A stretch of 64,000 nucleotides of DNA from Rhyacichthys aspro (taxonomy: Eukaryota > Chordata > Actinopteri > Gobiiformes > Rhyacichthyidae), in NCBI GenBank assembly GCA_036850595.1, contig CM072148.1, positions 24,107,352-24,171,351 on the forward strand, read 5' to 3'. Each line of letters begins with the position of its first letter. The first letter of the stretch is position 1. The position numbers were made by a program, and so were the translations under genes. Under the pieces are notes generated by a model. It worked only from the letters and a program-made list of their open reading frames with translations, did not search any database and had not been told where the DNA came from. Positions 46,429 through 58,545 of this stretch are shown piece after piece.

Positions 46429-47244
46429 TTAGAAAATTTTTTGAGATGTTTGCAGTGAGAGCTTAGTGGTACCTGTGCTGATTGCAGCTGAAGCTGCTTT
46501 TTGAGAAGGATAGATCATCTCTAACAGTTGATATCTTCTGTCCTGCTCCAGTGAAGGCCTATCCCTGGTGGTCACTGTGGGGTGTGTGGCCTGCCCTGGA
46601 CCACCCCTCAGGTCCTCTGCAGACTGGACTATGTCCCCTTTCTCCTGCATGGCCTCAGTCTCTGTTGGTCTTTGCTCTGTGTAGTCCCTCTGTACGTGTG
46701 AGCTGAGGTGAGGTGGGGAGATAGTATGTGGCAAATGTCCGGGGCTGCCAGCCAGAGGGGCACTGAGGAGGTACTGGCTCCTGAGTTGCAGCCGGTCTGG
46801 GACAGGACTGTACCGAACAGACTGTGGCAGATAATGAGTTCCATCATAGCCGCTGCCATGGCCGCCCTGCTGCTTGCCTCCCATGATCCTTTGCTCTGCA
46901 CGGGCCTCAGAAGCCCAGCTGCCCACACTCCCCAGCCCTCCCATGCTGGGCTTGTCCCAGGGCTGGCCCCAGTGCAGTGAATGCGTGTGGGGGACCTGCT
47001 GCCACAGCCTGGGTTTGAGGTCCTCCAGAAACTGGTGCTGGTTGTGCTTCAGGTCATCATGGCGATGCAGCTCAGACCTGGATGTGTGGGGCTTTTGTGG
47101 GGCCGGGAGGAGGGGTTTGGTCAGGGGAGGCGTTAGAGGGGCAGACACAGGGGATAGCTGGCAGCGACAGGACATGTGGTCTTCCACTGAGATGATGGCC
47201 TTCTCATAGTGAGTCTTTCTATGGACGAACTGGATCTTTATCAC
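46429..47244 (-). CDS. pdgfb: pdgfb exon, cystine-knot end and long C-terminal tail
   Basis: Acceptor TTTGCAG at 47245-47247. Opens VIKIQFVHRKTHYEKA and ISVEDHMSCRCQ (last two cysteines). The remaining open frame to 46429 is much longer than the basic tail of mammalian PDGF-B. A downstream splice within it is possible. Confidence 0.88.
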   Translation of the reverse strand: MIKIQFVHRKTHYEKAIISVEDHMSCRCQLSPVSAPLTPPLTKPLLPAPQKPHTSRSELHRHDDLKHNQHQFLEDLKPRLWQQVPHTHSLHWGQPWDKPSMGGLGSVGSWASEARAEQRIMGGKQQGGHGSGYDGTHYLPQSVRYSPVPDRLQLRSQYLLSAPLAGSPGHLPHTISPPHLSSHVQRDYTEQRPTETEAMQEKGDIVQSAEDLRGGPGQATHPTVTTRDRPSLEQDRRYQLLEMIYPSQKAASAAISTGTTKLSLQTSQKIF

Positions 47245-50200
47245 CTGCAAACACAAGCATCACCCTTGACTTGATCTTTTAAAGTTATCAAGACCATAGT
47301 GTGTACCACATTAAACTTTTATTTGCACAGCATGGCGTGGTGCAAACCTGTAGGAGTCTACTGGCCATCACAGTGGGCACACACTGCAGCAGCCTGCTGT
47401 TGCAGCAGCCAGAACAGCGCTGCACCTCAACACACGGAGGCCAGAGCAGGAAGTTGGCATTACGCCGGTCCAGCATCGACCTGGTGACCTCCAACACCTC
47501 TGTGCGGACCTTACAGACGGCCTGCTGAGCAGGCTGTGCGTCCACTGCAGAAAGAGGACATGGTTGTCAGAAAGCCCATGATGCCAACAAGAAGAAAGAG
47601 AAATCTGTAACGATAAAATATTAAATCATACCAAGGCTTCTGCTGAACCGGCCTCGGGTGCGATTTGTGATAGGTTCAGGCCTGTCCTCTTCTGAAAAAA
47701 AAAAAAGTGATGAAACGGAAAACAGATCCCATTGTAACCTTATTGTTCACTGCACAATGGAAGTCATTCTCCTCTTCCTACTAAAACAATTAGAGTATTT
47801 TCTGACCCAATTTGCCTGTGCTCTGCTCCGAGCAATGTTGACTTGTGTGTGCAATAAATGCAAGAGCTGTCCCTATTTAAAGGCACACTCGCCCTAACAG
47901 TCAAAAAGAATAAATTTTATTGAATAATTTTTTCTTTTATTGACAATAACTCACAAAACAATACATACAAAACGTACATAAAGAGAAAACAGTACAACAA
48001 GGAGTAAAGAAACTAAAAACACAGTTCCCTGTTCCTCCGTCACCACTGGGAACTACTGCCAAGCTGATACTGACCTGACAACAGATATGACAGGGCCACT
48101 GAAAAGAGACTGTAAAAAATCTGATTATCAAACAGTTTAGGGACTACGAGTACTACTACAGAGACTACGTTACCCATGATGCACCTGTTCAGCTATAGCT
48201 CAGAGAGACCCATAAGCTTTATTTTATTCCAGTTTGCAGTTTACTTTTTTTCCTATTTGACTGTGTTGGACAGTCTTAAAGAAAGAACATACCACTGCAT
48301 CAAAAAAATTACATTTATTTTGTTTTCTTTTCTTGCACATTAAACAAATTATAGTATAAAAATTTAAAAAATGCTAAATGCATATACAATGTGCAAAAGT
48401 AACAATAACTTGTTATTTAGTTAGAGACACAAGTTTTAGGGTTTGTTTGATACGTATTTAGTTGTAAATTGTTATTAATAAACCGTTTTATGGTGTTCAC
48501 TAATGTTAACTAATCACTAATGTTAGCTGAACCTGAGCTCATACAGACACATATATGAGAGCTTCCTCTGAGACAGGCATGTACAAACATGTAGTGTCCA
48601 AAACTGTTCACAAATTAAGTGCACTATATAGTCCTCTCTATAGTGCAGCACTATATATTAGGGAGGCTAGGGAGGGGATTCAGACTTGTCTTCCTCTTCC
48701 ACAAACTCTTGCAGTTAGGTTCCATCTTTTTAGTTCAGCGACAGCACGTAATTTTTTTAAATAACATTTCAAAAATATTGATTTTAAAAACTTTTGAATC
48801 ATCATACGAGCCATTTTACTGGATGGTTGATCTAGTCTGAAATACAGCCAAACTGCGGACATACTGCTAACATACTACTTGCATTTCTTCTTTGCTGCTG
48901 TAAATAGTGGCTCCTCGTGGCACTGGCAGCACAGCACTTCCTGTGTTTGCATTCTGAGCAGCAAAGAAGAATTGAGTTCCAGTTTACAGTGTTAAGCAAA
49001 GCTTGCAGGCATACCTAGCCATGTGTTCCAGTTTATGAAGCATTAAGAACAGACAGCCCATCATGTACAAGAGTAAAAGAGAAGAGTAAAGTAAACATCA
49101 ACAAGACTAGTACTTGTCCTGTGAAATAGTAAAACTGTCCATATATAAAGCTAGAGACAGTGGCAATCTTATACAAGACCAAACATTTACTCACAGAAGC
49201 TCATTGAGCCAGGACCTGAGGGCTGTAATCTTCTACAATGCGGATTTGTTTACTGTGGTAGTCAAATATCCCTCTTCGCTCCTTCGTCTTCTAGCGGTGC
49301 AGGCAGAGAATGACCACTGCCCTGGGCCAAGCTTGGGAGCTAGTGAACGGTGGGCTCTGTCAATCTCTCGTTGTGACACCAGCAACTCAATTTACAAATT
49401 ATCTTGTGACGCAGTTTTGAAAAAAGTTGGTAAGGGGTATGTTGTCCCAGGCCTAAGGGTTAACAAGTCCCAGAACTAGTCTTGACTATGATTGACTATG
49501 ATTAAGTTACATTTTACAATTTTTTGTTAGAGTTTATTTTAATGTTCTCACTTCATTTCTTTATGAATTTATTTTAGTGTTAAATAAATATTCCCCCACC
49601 TTCGTGACAAAATAGTTTAACCCATTACTGAGCGGAGCAGGAGATTAACCAGCTCTGAAACTCATAAAAATAAAGACTAGTAAGCCTTATTTAGGAGCTA
49701 AACCCAAAAAGAGAGGACAGCAACAGAGGGGATGAGAGATCACAAAGATTTTCTGAAAAGAGTGAGGGAAATGGAGAACCAGCAGATGGTGTTATGTTGG
49801 CCAACAAGACGTGAACCCACTAACGATAGCAGCCCTGTTTCTAACACAGCTCTTTGATGTCCTATAACTTTTACAAAGACCTGAAAACACTTATCTATGA
49901 AGAGCTTGGAGCAAAGAGGCATCAGAAGTCGAGTCAGGGCAGAGATGAGTAGAGAGAGGAGAGGACTGTGTCATTGCAGGAGGGGCTTGCATGTTAATGA
50001 GGCTCATTGATTAGTAGGTGTGCTGCTCCTAAACACGCAGTGTGAAATTAGAGATGTTAGATTTTGGTAAAATCTCTTATGTGGCAGCTTTCAGCGCTGC
50101 TCTGTGCCTGTGTAGGAGCCTCTGACCCTGGATGCTTGTTATTGGATGCTTATTTGCTTGGTCTGGAGCAGGATCTAGGGAAGCTCTGGCTTGTTCCATC

Positions 50201-52011
50201 TAATTGTCCCAACCAGGCCAATCTAATGTTTTAGTAGCTCTTCCCCAAGTCCATCCGAGGTGACAAAAATTATCACATCTACTTATGCCCTGCCAGTCTT
50301 TCAATCAACTCCAGAACCACTCTCCTCCCCTGGTTTACCTCCACAGGACAGCACTCTTGTTTCCATTTGTATTTGTACCCCATATGCATTCTTAATGCAT
50401 ATGCTTGAAACTGCAGCGACCCCGGAATGGAACCAGCGACTCATCTACACAGATAGCTCTGTCAGGGTTGAAGAGAAGAGAGAGGCGATGTTCCCGCTTC
50501 TCCTACAGCTCCAAAATAGCAGCAAGTTTGTTGCCCCTCGGCCATGCTGGGGCCGTGTCAGTCGATCATCAAATCGCAGCTTGGAGGCTATCACTTCAAA
50601 CTTGGTGCGGGACATGGTGGATGAGAAGATGGTACGCCCCGACTGGCCACTCCACACACTCCACTGGTCACACACAAAATGAGCAGGCCCAGGAACACCT
50701 CCAGCTCCATCTTCTCAATGTCTCTCCAGGCTTTGATGGTGCATCTCCCCTGCAGATTCTTCAAGATGAGCTGGATTATTTCATCAGTGATGAACAGATC
50801 CCATGATTTCACCTGCTCTGTCAAGCAGGTGACGGCTGTCTTGTTAGTCCAGGGGGTAGACAGTTGGTCTGAAAGTACCAGAGCGTTTCTGAGAGAGAGG
50901 CTGACTAGGAGACCTGTGGTATCTTTTGGCGAGGAAGAGTATGGGGACTGGGCTCCCTCAGTCCTCGCGAGACTGCATAGTTGCACACAGTTCTTGGCTA
51001 TATTTATAGGTTACAGTCACACCTGTGTAAACAGACCTTTTGTTCCCAGACAATTTGCAGCTCCCAAGTTTGTTATGATGCAGAAGTCATGTTAAAAGTT
51101 CATGGGACAAAGACACATCAATCAGAGTGAAAAAAGGCAAAGTGCAAAAGTGAAAAATGGAGTTTTAATGAGTTTTAATGGGAGCAATTTATTAAATCTA
51201 GCACATAGCACAAAAATAATAATTCTTCAAAATCAGTGTTGTTGACAATGACATATCAAAGATTCTAATAATCCCCCCAAGAAAAATACACTTTGCATTT
51301 AGAATATTGTATATACACTGGCATATAAAGGGTTAAAATTATTCAAACAGTTGGTATTTATGACAAGGACTGAAGTGTATTAAAAGATTTAACGTAACTT
51401 TTTTTAAAACAGGGTATGAGGGTTAAGTGGTTTCACTGAGTTTTGCGGCTTTTTATATCATCTACATGTGTACACAAGTGTTTAGATGAGTAGTAAATCA
51501 AAATAAATGTGCATCAAATATTGACCAGTTAGTTTGCCTCTCTGTAGGAAAGGAAGACAGAGTTTTAGGAATAATGGGAGGGTATGGAATTAAAGAGACT
51601 GATGACATGGCCGTACGCACCAGGCTTATGTCCCACTGTGTAATTTTTTTCTAAAACCATGTTTCTAAATGCAAAATTATTATTTTTAATCGACTTTTAT
51701 CAGCGCAGTGTATTAATGCGTAGGAAGACTGGCTGTTCAGAGCATTAGAGGAGCTCTTGTCTGATGTGAGACCAGTGTGAGGGATATGTGTGCACCTGCA
51801 TATACTATCATACATGCATATATCTGTGCACGATGAATTGATGGCAGACAATGTGTGACACAGATCCAGAGTAAAGTTAGTGTACGGAGACACTCCTGTT
51901 TTAGGATGTACCTGTGGAATTGGTGTGCTGCTGCAGGAGCAGCTTCAGGTCTTCCACAGAAGAAATAGAGTTTCTGACCAGATGGACCAGGGCTGGAGGC
52001 AGGGAGTCGGT
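46429..52011 (-). CDS. pdgfb: pdgfb-type platelet-derived growth factor, 5' exon missing
   Basis: Secreted dimeric ligand of PDGF receptor tyrosine kinases. Exons: 52011-51912 (propeptide, DSLPPALVHLVRNSISSVED), 47691-47632 (processing region, RGRFSRSL with an R-x-x-R furin-type site), 47544-47348 and 47244-46429. The cystine-knot domain has all eight expected cysteines: AVCKV, WPPCVEVQRCSGCC, LQCVP, and SCRC in the last exon. Phases agree at all three junctions. NANFLLWPPCVEVQRC strongly matches PDGF-B. The tail after the domain is Pro/His/Gln-rich and long (about 240 residues) up to the stop at 46429; it includes HRHDDLKHNQ. The signal-peptide exon lies upstream and was not located. Which fish pdgfb paralogue this is cannot be told. 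Confidence 0.93.
47348..47544 (-). CDS. pdgfb: pdgfb exon, cystine-knot domain first part
   Basis: 197 nt, acceptor TTTCTGCAG, donor GTTTGCACC. Encodes CKVRTEVLEV to SRLLQ with six of the eight cysteines, including CSGCC. Confidence 0.95.
47632..47691 (-). CDS. pdgfb: pdgfb exon, processing site
   Basis: 60 nt, acceptor TTTTTTCAG, donor GTATGAT. Encodes EDRPEPITNRTRGRFSRSL. Contains NRT glycosylation-type sequon and an R-x-x-R cleavage motif before SL. Confidence 0.87.
47692..50440. other. pdgfb intron sequence
   Basis: Between the propeptide and processing exons. A reverse-oriented copy of the ACTATATAGT-type repeat lies at 48618-48690; otherwise nothing recognised. Confidence 0.5.
50445..50986 (-). 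pseudogene. piggyBac-family transposase relic
   Basis: - strand pieces: SWDLFITDEIIQLILKNLQG and WRDIEKMELEVFLGLLIL (about 50690-50830), then GRTIFSSTMSRTKFEVIASK and LRFDDRLTRPQHGRG (50540-50640). These are in the order of the N-terminal half of DDE_Tnp_1_7 (PGBD-like) transposases. Frames are broken and the catalytic half is absent. Lies inside the pdgfb intron in the same orientation as pdgfb. Confidence 0.82.
51000..51900. other. pdgfb intron sequence
   Basis: AT-rich, nothing recognised. Confidence 0.45.
51912..52011 (-). CDS. pdgfb: pdgfb exon, propeptide
   Basis: Acceptor GTCTGCAG, donor GTACATCC. 33 codons plus G, equivalent to the human PDGFB segment [20 protein letters not shown]. 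Ends NST(G), joining to AA of the next exon. Confidence 0.88.
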
Positions 52012-52294
52012 CTGCAGACACACACAAAAGAAGCTTGTATACAGAAGAAAATTAGACTTTTTTCCACCACAATTATTGGGCATGTCATGTATGGATAGTA
52101 TAATTTTCGGTAAACTTTTTTCTACATCAAGAAGAACCGCCTGTTGAGTGTGTTGTGTTCCTTTTTCTCTGTTAAGTTTTCTGACATTGCTGAGCTCCCA
52201 TTAGGGGTCAAGAACAACATTATCATCCATAAAGGCACACTGCATAACTTTTTTGGCCACATGGGGGCTAGATGGAGTTTTTACTATTCTAATA

Positions 52295-52338
52295 CTTTGC
52301 AAGATGTAGGCTTTGCAAGATGTAGGCTTTGCAAGATG
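52295..52338. repeat. 16-bp tandem repeat
   Basis: CTTTGCAAGATGTAGG present twice plus a partial third copy. Confidence 0.9.
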
Positions 52339-52639
52339 GCGACGCACTTACGACGCTGTATTTACATGACAACACCGACAAAGAGAGAAGACAGAACTGA
52401 TCCTGTGAACTGACCTTTGGAACTGTTACAGTACAGTATTATATATTATTGTATGACAATATAACTTTTTGTGGAGATATGTTTCTGAGTCCTGTATGAG
52501 TTCACTGTTTGTGTGTGTTAGTCCCAAATGAAATAAGAGTGACCTCAACAAAGGATTGTAGAATCAGTATTTATTATCACCAGACATCACACTGTAGCTT
52601 ATACTGTTTGTAAAAACATTATAAATCAACCAGATACAG

Positions 52640-52985
52640 TTTGTACTAATAATTTCTACCAGAGGTTGGAGTTTTAGCTTGTTTTACAAAGAGTGAGTGT
52701 GCAACAGCCTGTGTTTGTGTTTCTGCATGTTACTATTTTATTCTCTCTTTACACTTTCCAGACCCTTACTGTGATGGAATATGCCCTTGGTTTTTGAACT
52801 TGTATTGGCTTTATTATTTCTGTGAAATGTCTCCACTGTTGGTCTAAATCTAATAAAGCATTATCTTCACAAACCTGACACTCACAGAAACTAAAGTCAA
52901 ATGTTTTGGACAAGGCTTTTATGTTCCTTTGATGGCTAACGTACTGTCCAGTGCTTTGTGGAGGATACCACCATCCAGGGGCAGC
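52640..52985 (+). repeat. Duplicated segment, copy 1
   Basis: Shares long near-identical strings with 62675-62720 and 63465-63775, e.g. CCCTTACTGTGATG, TTGGTTTTTGAACTT, AATAAAGCATTATCTT, AACTAAAGTCAAATGTTTTG and TACTGTCCAGTGCTT. No ORF; contains AATAAA. Confidence 0.85.
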
Positions 52986-53191
52986 TGGTATCAATGGGCT
53001 AGGTGGGCTAAACCCCTCCTGCCATGAAGGCCAGATTATCAAATGGGCATTCTAGGTACAAGCCCAGGGGCCCTTGCTTCTCCAGGGCCCAATCAATCAC
53101 ACCAAAGTGCAAAGTCACTCCTCTGTGTTCTTGTATTGGTTACATATGGTTGCAGTTTGTTAGAACGACACACCATCAATGATCATGAATA

Positions 53192-53770
53192 CAGTTGTCC
53201 CTCGCTATAACGCGGTTCACCTTTTGCGGCCTCGCTGTTTCGCAGATTTTTTTTTAGTGCAATTTTGCATGCTTTTTTTTTTACAGCGTATGAACACGCA
53301 TTGTGTTCTGCATCCTGATTGGCTAAGGGACTGTAGACCATTGTCAATCAATCTCCTCCGTGCCATGTCTCCTGTACAGTACAGAATGCATTCGGCTTGC
53401 CAAATTTACATAAATGTTCGATTGCTAGCAGTGTGACTCTGAAGTGCTGTATGTTTGCAAGTTTTCTCCCCGACAAAACCCACAATGTCGACATGTCATT
53501 TGTCGAATGCACCGACAAAGGCACCTGCGGTCGCACCCAAAAGGCAGAGGAAGATGCTAAGGTTTGAACTTTGAGAGTGTTTAAACAAGAGAGAAATGTG
53601 AGAAAATGTTAATGCCTGTCTGAGAAAAGTGTATAAAGTGTGTGGTGAGGGGTTTTACAGCCTTAAAACATATATAAAAATTGTAAAAAATAAAGCTGAC
53701 TACTTCGCGGATTTCGCCTATTGCAGGTTATTTTTAGCACGTAACCCCCGCGATAAACGAGGGACCACTG
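53192..53770. mobile_element. pogo/Tigger-like non-autonomous element
   Basis: 579 bp between TA dinucleotides with inverted ends CAGTTGTCCCTCG and CGAGGGACCACTG. No transposase. A half copy lies at 22763-22932. Confidence 0.88.
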
Positions 53771-54300
53771 TATATCATATTTACCAAAGAGACAGCAATT
53801 ACTGGCCCCCATCGCCTACCATTAACCAACAATTTACGGAGACAAGAAAAAACCTTTTCTATAATCGTTCATTAGAGCTTCTCCGCTGCCTCTTAGTCGT
53901 TGTGCTCCCTCCGCCCCTTTCTTTTTCCCAGTATACATAACAATGGCCACAGCAGCGGTTTTTCTAACACAAGCCCCGCCTACTCGCTCTGTGATTGGCT
54001 TTTTTTGTTAAGCATGTATTTGTCTGCGAGCTTGGCTTGGCGGGAGTATTGACACATCGATTGGCACCAAAAATGGGTAACTTTCTTTTTGACCTGGTTT
54101 ATAAAAGTACATGGTTCTGTCAGGTTAGAAAAGAGCAGGAGCTCAGAAAAGAGACAGAGGCAGCTCTCATTTACCTGCAGAGAGCAGAGAGCAAAGCAAA
54201 TGTTACAGCCACAGTCTATAGGTAGGCATTTTCTTATGTATCATTGCTTCTACTTGTAAGGCTTATGAGTCTAAACATAAAATGAGTTAATGATACGTTT

Positions 54301-54331
54301 TTCTTTTTTTTCTTTTTTTTTTTTTTTTTTG
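54301..54331. repeat. Poly-T tract
   Basis: T-rich run broken by two C residues. Confidence 0.85.
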
Positions 54332-54539
54332 CTTGAGTGACTGCTGTAATATACAGAATCTGAGGATGTTACAGTTAAATGTGTATTATATGGCAGGTAA
54401 ATGTTGAGGGTGAATTCACCCAACATCACTTGCCCATAACATGCAAATAATAGGTTAAAGTTTCAACATTCATTTAGTTACTATGTGTCAAATGTAAATG
54501 TTTCAAAACTCACCATAATGTACAGAGGGCTTGACTTTA

Positions 54540-56010
54540 ATCCAAAATGTTGTGAGATTTGAAGTTGTCTTGAACATTCATTAAGAGCGACCAACAATCT
54601 AGAACAAATGGGTCTTGGATTCTTTCCTTCACAGTTTGAGTGTGAAATACTCCAGAGAAGCTGTCCCTACTTTTCCAGTGATGGTCCTGTATCTCCTCCC
54701 CGAGGGCAGCAGCTGGAACAGGTGATATGCTGGGTGTGACTCTGATATTTTTGTGTACTCGGCACAGACAGCGGGAGGTGTACACAGTGGAGATATCCAG
54801 GAGGCTAGTCCAAATGATTCTACCTGAAGTTTTTACCACCTTTGGAGCACCTGCTGTTCAGCCTTAGTGCAGCTGGAGAACCACACTGACAGTCCATAGG
54901 TCAACACGCTCTCTACAGCACAGGGATAAATGTTCACCATGATCCTCAGGGAGTTTAGCTCCACCACCTCACCTAATAATCAGAGTGGAGAGTGGCTGGG
55001 CTGCTTTGATTTCTACTATCAATTTCTTTGTGTTTTTTGTTTAAGAGCCAAGTTGTGATTGTTACATCACTCTGCCAGAAGTTCAACCTCTCTCCTTTAT
55101 GCAGCCTCATTGTTGGTTATGAGACCGAGCACTGTTGTGTCATCTGCAAATTTTACGATGTAATTTGATGGGAAAGAGGGAGTAAAGTGTAAAGAGCAGG
55201 AGACTGAGCACACAACCCATAGGGGTCTCCAGTGTTTACAGATTCAATATTCACATACATATTCAAAGATATATGCTGCCCTCCTCTCACTCACTGTAAG
55301 TGGTTGGTCAGGAAGTTCAAAGTCCAATTGCATAATGTTTTGCTCAGTCCAAGGTTGTACATTTTATCTGTGAGTTTGTTCAGTAAGACTGTATTAAAAG
55401 CAAATTGGTATTGTCAAATTAGGTGGTAAGGCCTTAATAATTGCTAGCCCTCAGCTCGTCCCCTCTGACTGCCAGGGGTTGAGTTACCCTTTAAGCAGCA
55501 TGAAGAGTTATTGATGTAAACACACAAGCCTCTGCTAGTCCTCTTACCCCCGAGTCTGCGGTCCTGTCAGCTTGGGCCTGCTAACTAAATAGCTGCATCT
55601 GGTGTGATCCAGCCAAGTTTCCAAGAAAATCATGCTGCAACAGTTGGCAATAAAACTCTGTGTCGTCAGTCGCAGCCGGATCTCGTCCATCTTGTTGCAG
55701 ATTAATCAGACATTGAAGAGGAAGACAGAAAAGACAGGGCTCTGAACGGATTAGCCTTTAGCTTACATGCCTGCCTCTTCTGCCGCCGCTCACAGCATCT
55801 CTCCTTCCAGCTGGCTGCTACAGGTGACCCAAGTGGTGGTCTGACAAACTCAGGAGGAATAACAAAATCTGCAAATAAACTATGTAAGGCTCCAGTGTTG
55901 AGTTCGAGTAGTTCAGAACAACTGTACTGAAGTGCCTAGAATAGATGTCGTAACGTGAAAACACTATGCCAACCGTGAGAGCTCAGAGCTACTATCTATG
56001 TGAGCCGCCA
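54540..56010 (-). mobile_element. Rex1/L2-type LINE fragment
   Basis: - strand readings include AFNTVLLNKLTDKMYNLGL and LSKTLCNWTLNFLTNHLQ (near 55320-55420), a VLSPLLFTLYS-like block and KFADDTTVLGLITNN near 55090-55170, then the conserved end with the complement of CTCCCCGAGGGCAGCAGC (about 54697). Heavily mutated. Confidence 0.7.
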
Positions 56011-57275
56011 TCTTAACCCTTATGTTATCAGATAAGCATAAATCTACTTGATGTGCTGTAATTGGTGACAGTTTTTGTAAAAAGAAAGAAATGAAGCAGC
56101 TTGCATTACTCAAAATCTCTGGCCAGCAATCTCCCCTCCCCTCTCATCTTGTTTGAGACTCTGCCCTCCGTGTTAATCTTATCACGGAGCTGCTCAAATA
56201 TAAGCGAGTTAAGGCCATATACTTTAATAAAGTCTATTAACAACATTCAAAACTCTGTTAATTTCATTTTTCAGCTCACCAGTATTTCTCTATGAATGGC
56301 ACAGTGAGTAGACAGACCCAAACCATAAAGTCAAAGCAGGGATTGTTTTGATGTTGCAGAAGTATGAGTGGGTTAGTTAAGTGGCATGAGGTGTGGAAAA
56401 GAAGTTCCGGTGGAAGTAGACCACTATACAGATTTCTCTTTGCTGACCAGAGGCATATGAGCCACTTGGGTTGGGGACCTCTGTGTTAGATGCTTTCTGG
56501 CTCAGAGCAGGATAAGTCACGGTTGTGTCTCTTGAGAGGAACAACTGCACTTTGCACGTTAAATAGAAATAGATATTGCACAATTCTATTCTATGAAACA
56601 TGAGGTTGGGGCCCCCAGACGCTCTGTGCCCTGGGGCATATTGGTACATTAATGAGGCCCTACCTGTCATGTAGGCTTTTCAATGTATTGTTAAACATTT
56701 GCTAGATATATTTACATAAAATTTATATTTTTAATGTTTCTATATTTTGTGGAAGGTTCTAGAACATAGTGTTTATAGATTTGATGGCACCAATATGTCT
56801 AAATTGCCACAAAAATAAGACAAAGTGGCTTATTTTTTATAGCTCAAGCAGAATGACACACACAGTAACCTAAGCACCAATCATCTTTCTCATATGGTGA
56901 CTGACAGGAGTGAAGGCCGGCCCCTTGAATTACAATCTATTGGGGCTAAATGTATTCAGCCCAGACTTGAATTTGACTGAAACCTAAAGACTTACAAAGT
57001 AACAGAATCATTACAACATCAACAGCACTTTAGCTCACTCAGTAGGGTGCACAGTTAAAGAGTGGGTGATAGGGGTTTGAATCTCAGCTGAAGCAATTAT
57101 CTTCCTCAATATTCCCAGATCCAAGCAAATAATTCACGGAACACACCATGTCAAAATAAGACAGTCCCAAGATCCTGTTTCGACAAGTTTACCACTGCCC
57201 AAATGTGACTATATTTATTAGCTCACCATCAAATATTACCACCAGCTGCCACTGTATAGGACATAATTGACAAAA
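56011..57275. other. Non-genic sequence
   Basis: No feature recognised. Confidence 0.45.
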
Positions 57276-57279
57276 CGTA

Positions 57280-58545
57280 GGTACATTAGTCGGACCAAAT
57301 GGCCACTAGGTGTGTTGAAAGCAATCTTCCACTTATCCCCCTCCCTTATTCTGACCAAATGGTGGGCATTCCTCAAGTCCAATTTAGTAAAAACTTTGCC
57401 CCTTGCAAAAGTTCAAAACAAGAAAAAAATTAAAGGGAGGGGGTACCTGTTCTTAATTGTGATGTCATTCAGTCCTCGGTAGGCTATGCAAGGGTGTAGT
57501 GTCTTGTTCTTCTTGCCAACGAAGAAGAATCCAGCCCCAGCTGGAGGGGAAGAAGGGGGAAAATACCTGTCATGAGAGCAAAGGTTATATATTGATCCAT
57601 GGGTGTTCACATTCACGGTTGGACAGGGTGTCTCACTTGGGTGGTGGCGTCCCTGGAAAAATGTCTATGGCACAGTCATAGGGCCGATGTGGTGGAAGAG
57701 AGGTTGCTGCTGGACATACCAAAGCAGTGGACTTAGGCGCTGCACCACCTCACTTCACTGGGCAGCTGGCGAGGAAATAACCCAGCTGACCACAGTTCAT
57801 ACAACATCCTTCACTCATACGGTATTGTCTTTCAGCAGAGGAGAGCTTGGTTCGACCAACTTGCATAAGCTCCTCAGGCTGTTGAAGAGAGACAGGAGCA
57901 GAAATGGAGGGAATTGGAAGAATACTCTCTCTGGAGTTCACCCTCCTAGCCTGGTTAAAACTAAACTTAAAAAGAGTCATACTTCTCTATTTCACTTAGT
58001 TGTTTGTTAATCCTGGAGGCCAAGGCTATTAGAGCATCAAGTTCAAAGGGGTTGTCAAGAGAAGTAAGATGTACTGGAATAGTGATAGTTTTGGAAAGCC
58101 CATTGAGAAAGGCATCTACAAGTCAGCTGCTAGAGTGCTGACCTCAACAGCATAATCCAAGACACTAAAGCGACTTTGACACAATGGTACAAGTGCTTTG
58201 GCAGCCTCCTGGTCAGGAGTAACAGTCTGAAAAATCTTTGCAAACAGCTGAGCGTCAATCCCATTCTGTTGTGGCTTACGCTCTTGCATAGCTGGACAGG
58301 TAAGAGATAACATATGCTGTCTTGGCAGAATAGGCAGCTTGGAATTCAAAGTGAAGCACACATTGAGACAGATATGGATGGCAGTTGCCTGACTCACTGG
58401 AGAACCTCCCTGGACTTGACAACCGAATGTGTGAAGGCTCAGGAGTGGAAGTTGTTGGGGCAGCTGCTTGGGTTGTGGCAGCACCCTCAGACGACACAGG
58501 TGAGGCCTGCATTTTTGGAATTCGATCACTAATGATGATAATGAT
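57280..58545 (-). pseudogene. Ty3/gypsy gag-RT relic
   Basis: - strand order: gag (AKIFQTVTPDQEAAKALVPL, then RFSVLDYAVEVSTLAADL near 58130-58240), zinc knuckle (CCMNCGQLGYFLASCP near 57780), RT start (AGAGFFFVGKKNKTLHPCIA, then YRGLNDITIKNRYPLP near 57450-57540) and KVFTKLDLRNAHHLVRIREG near 57350-57400. Related to but not identical with the gypsy relic at 27.5-29.0 kb. Protease region seems deleted; truncated within RT. Confidence 0.83.

Noticed and set aside
46482..47209. + strand ORFs opposite the pdgfb tail
   Set aside because: Shadows of the GC-rich pdgfb exon; no motifs.
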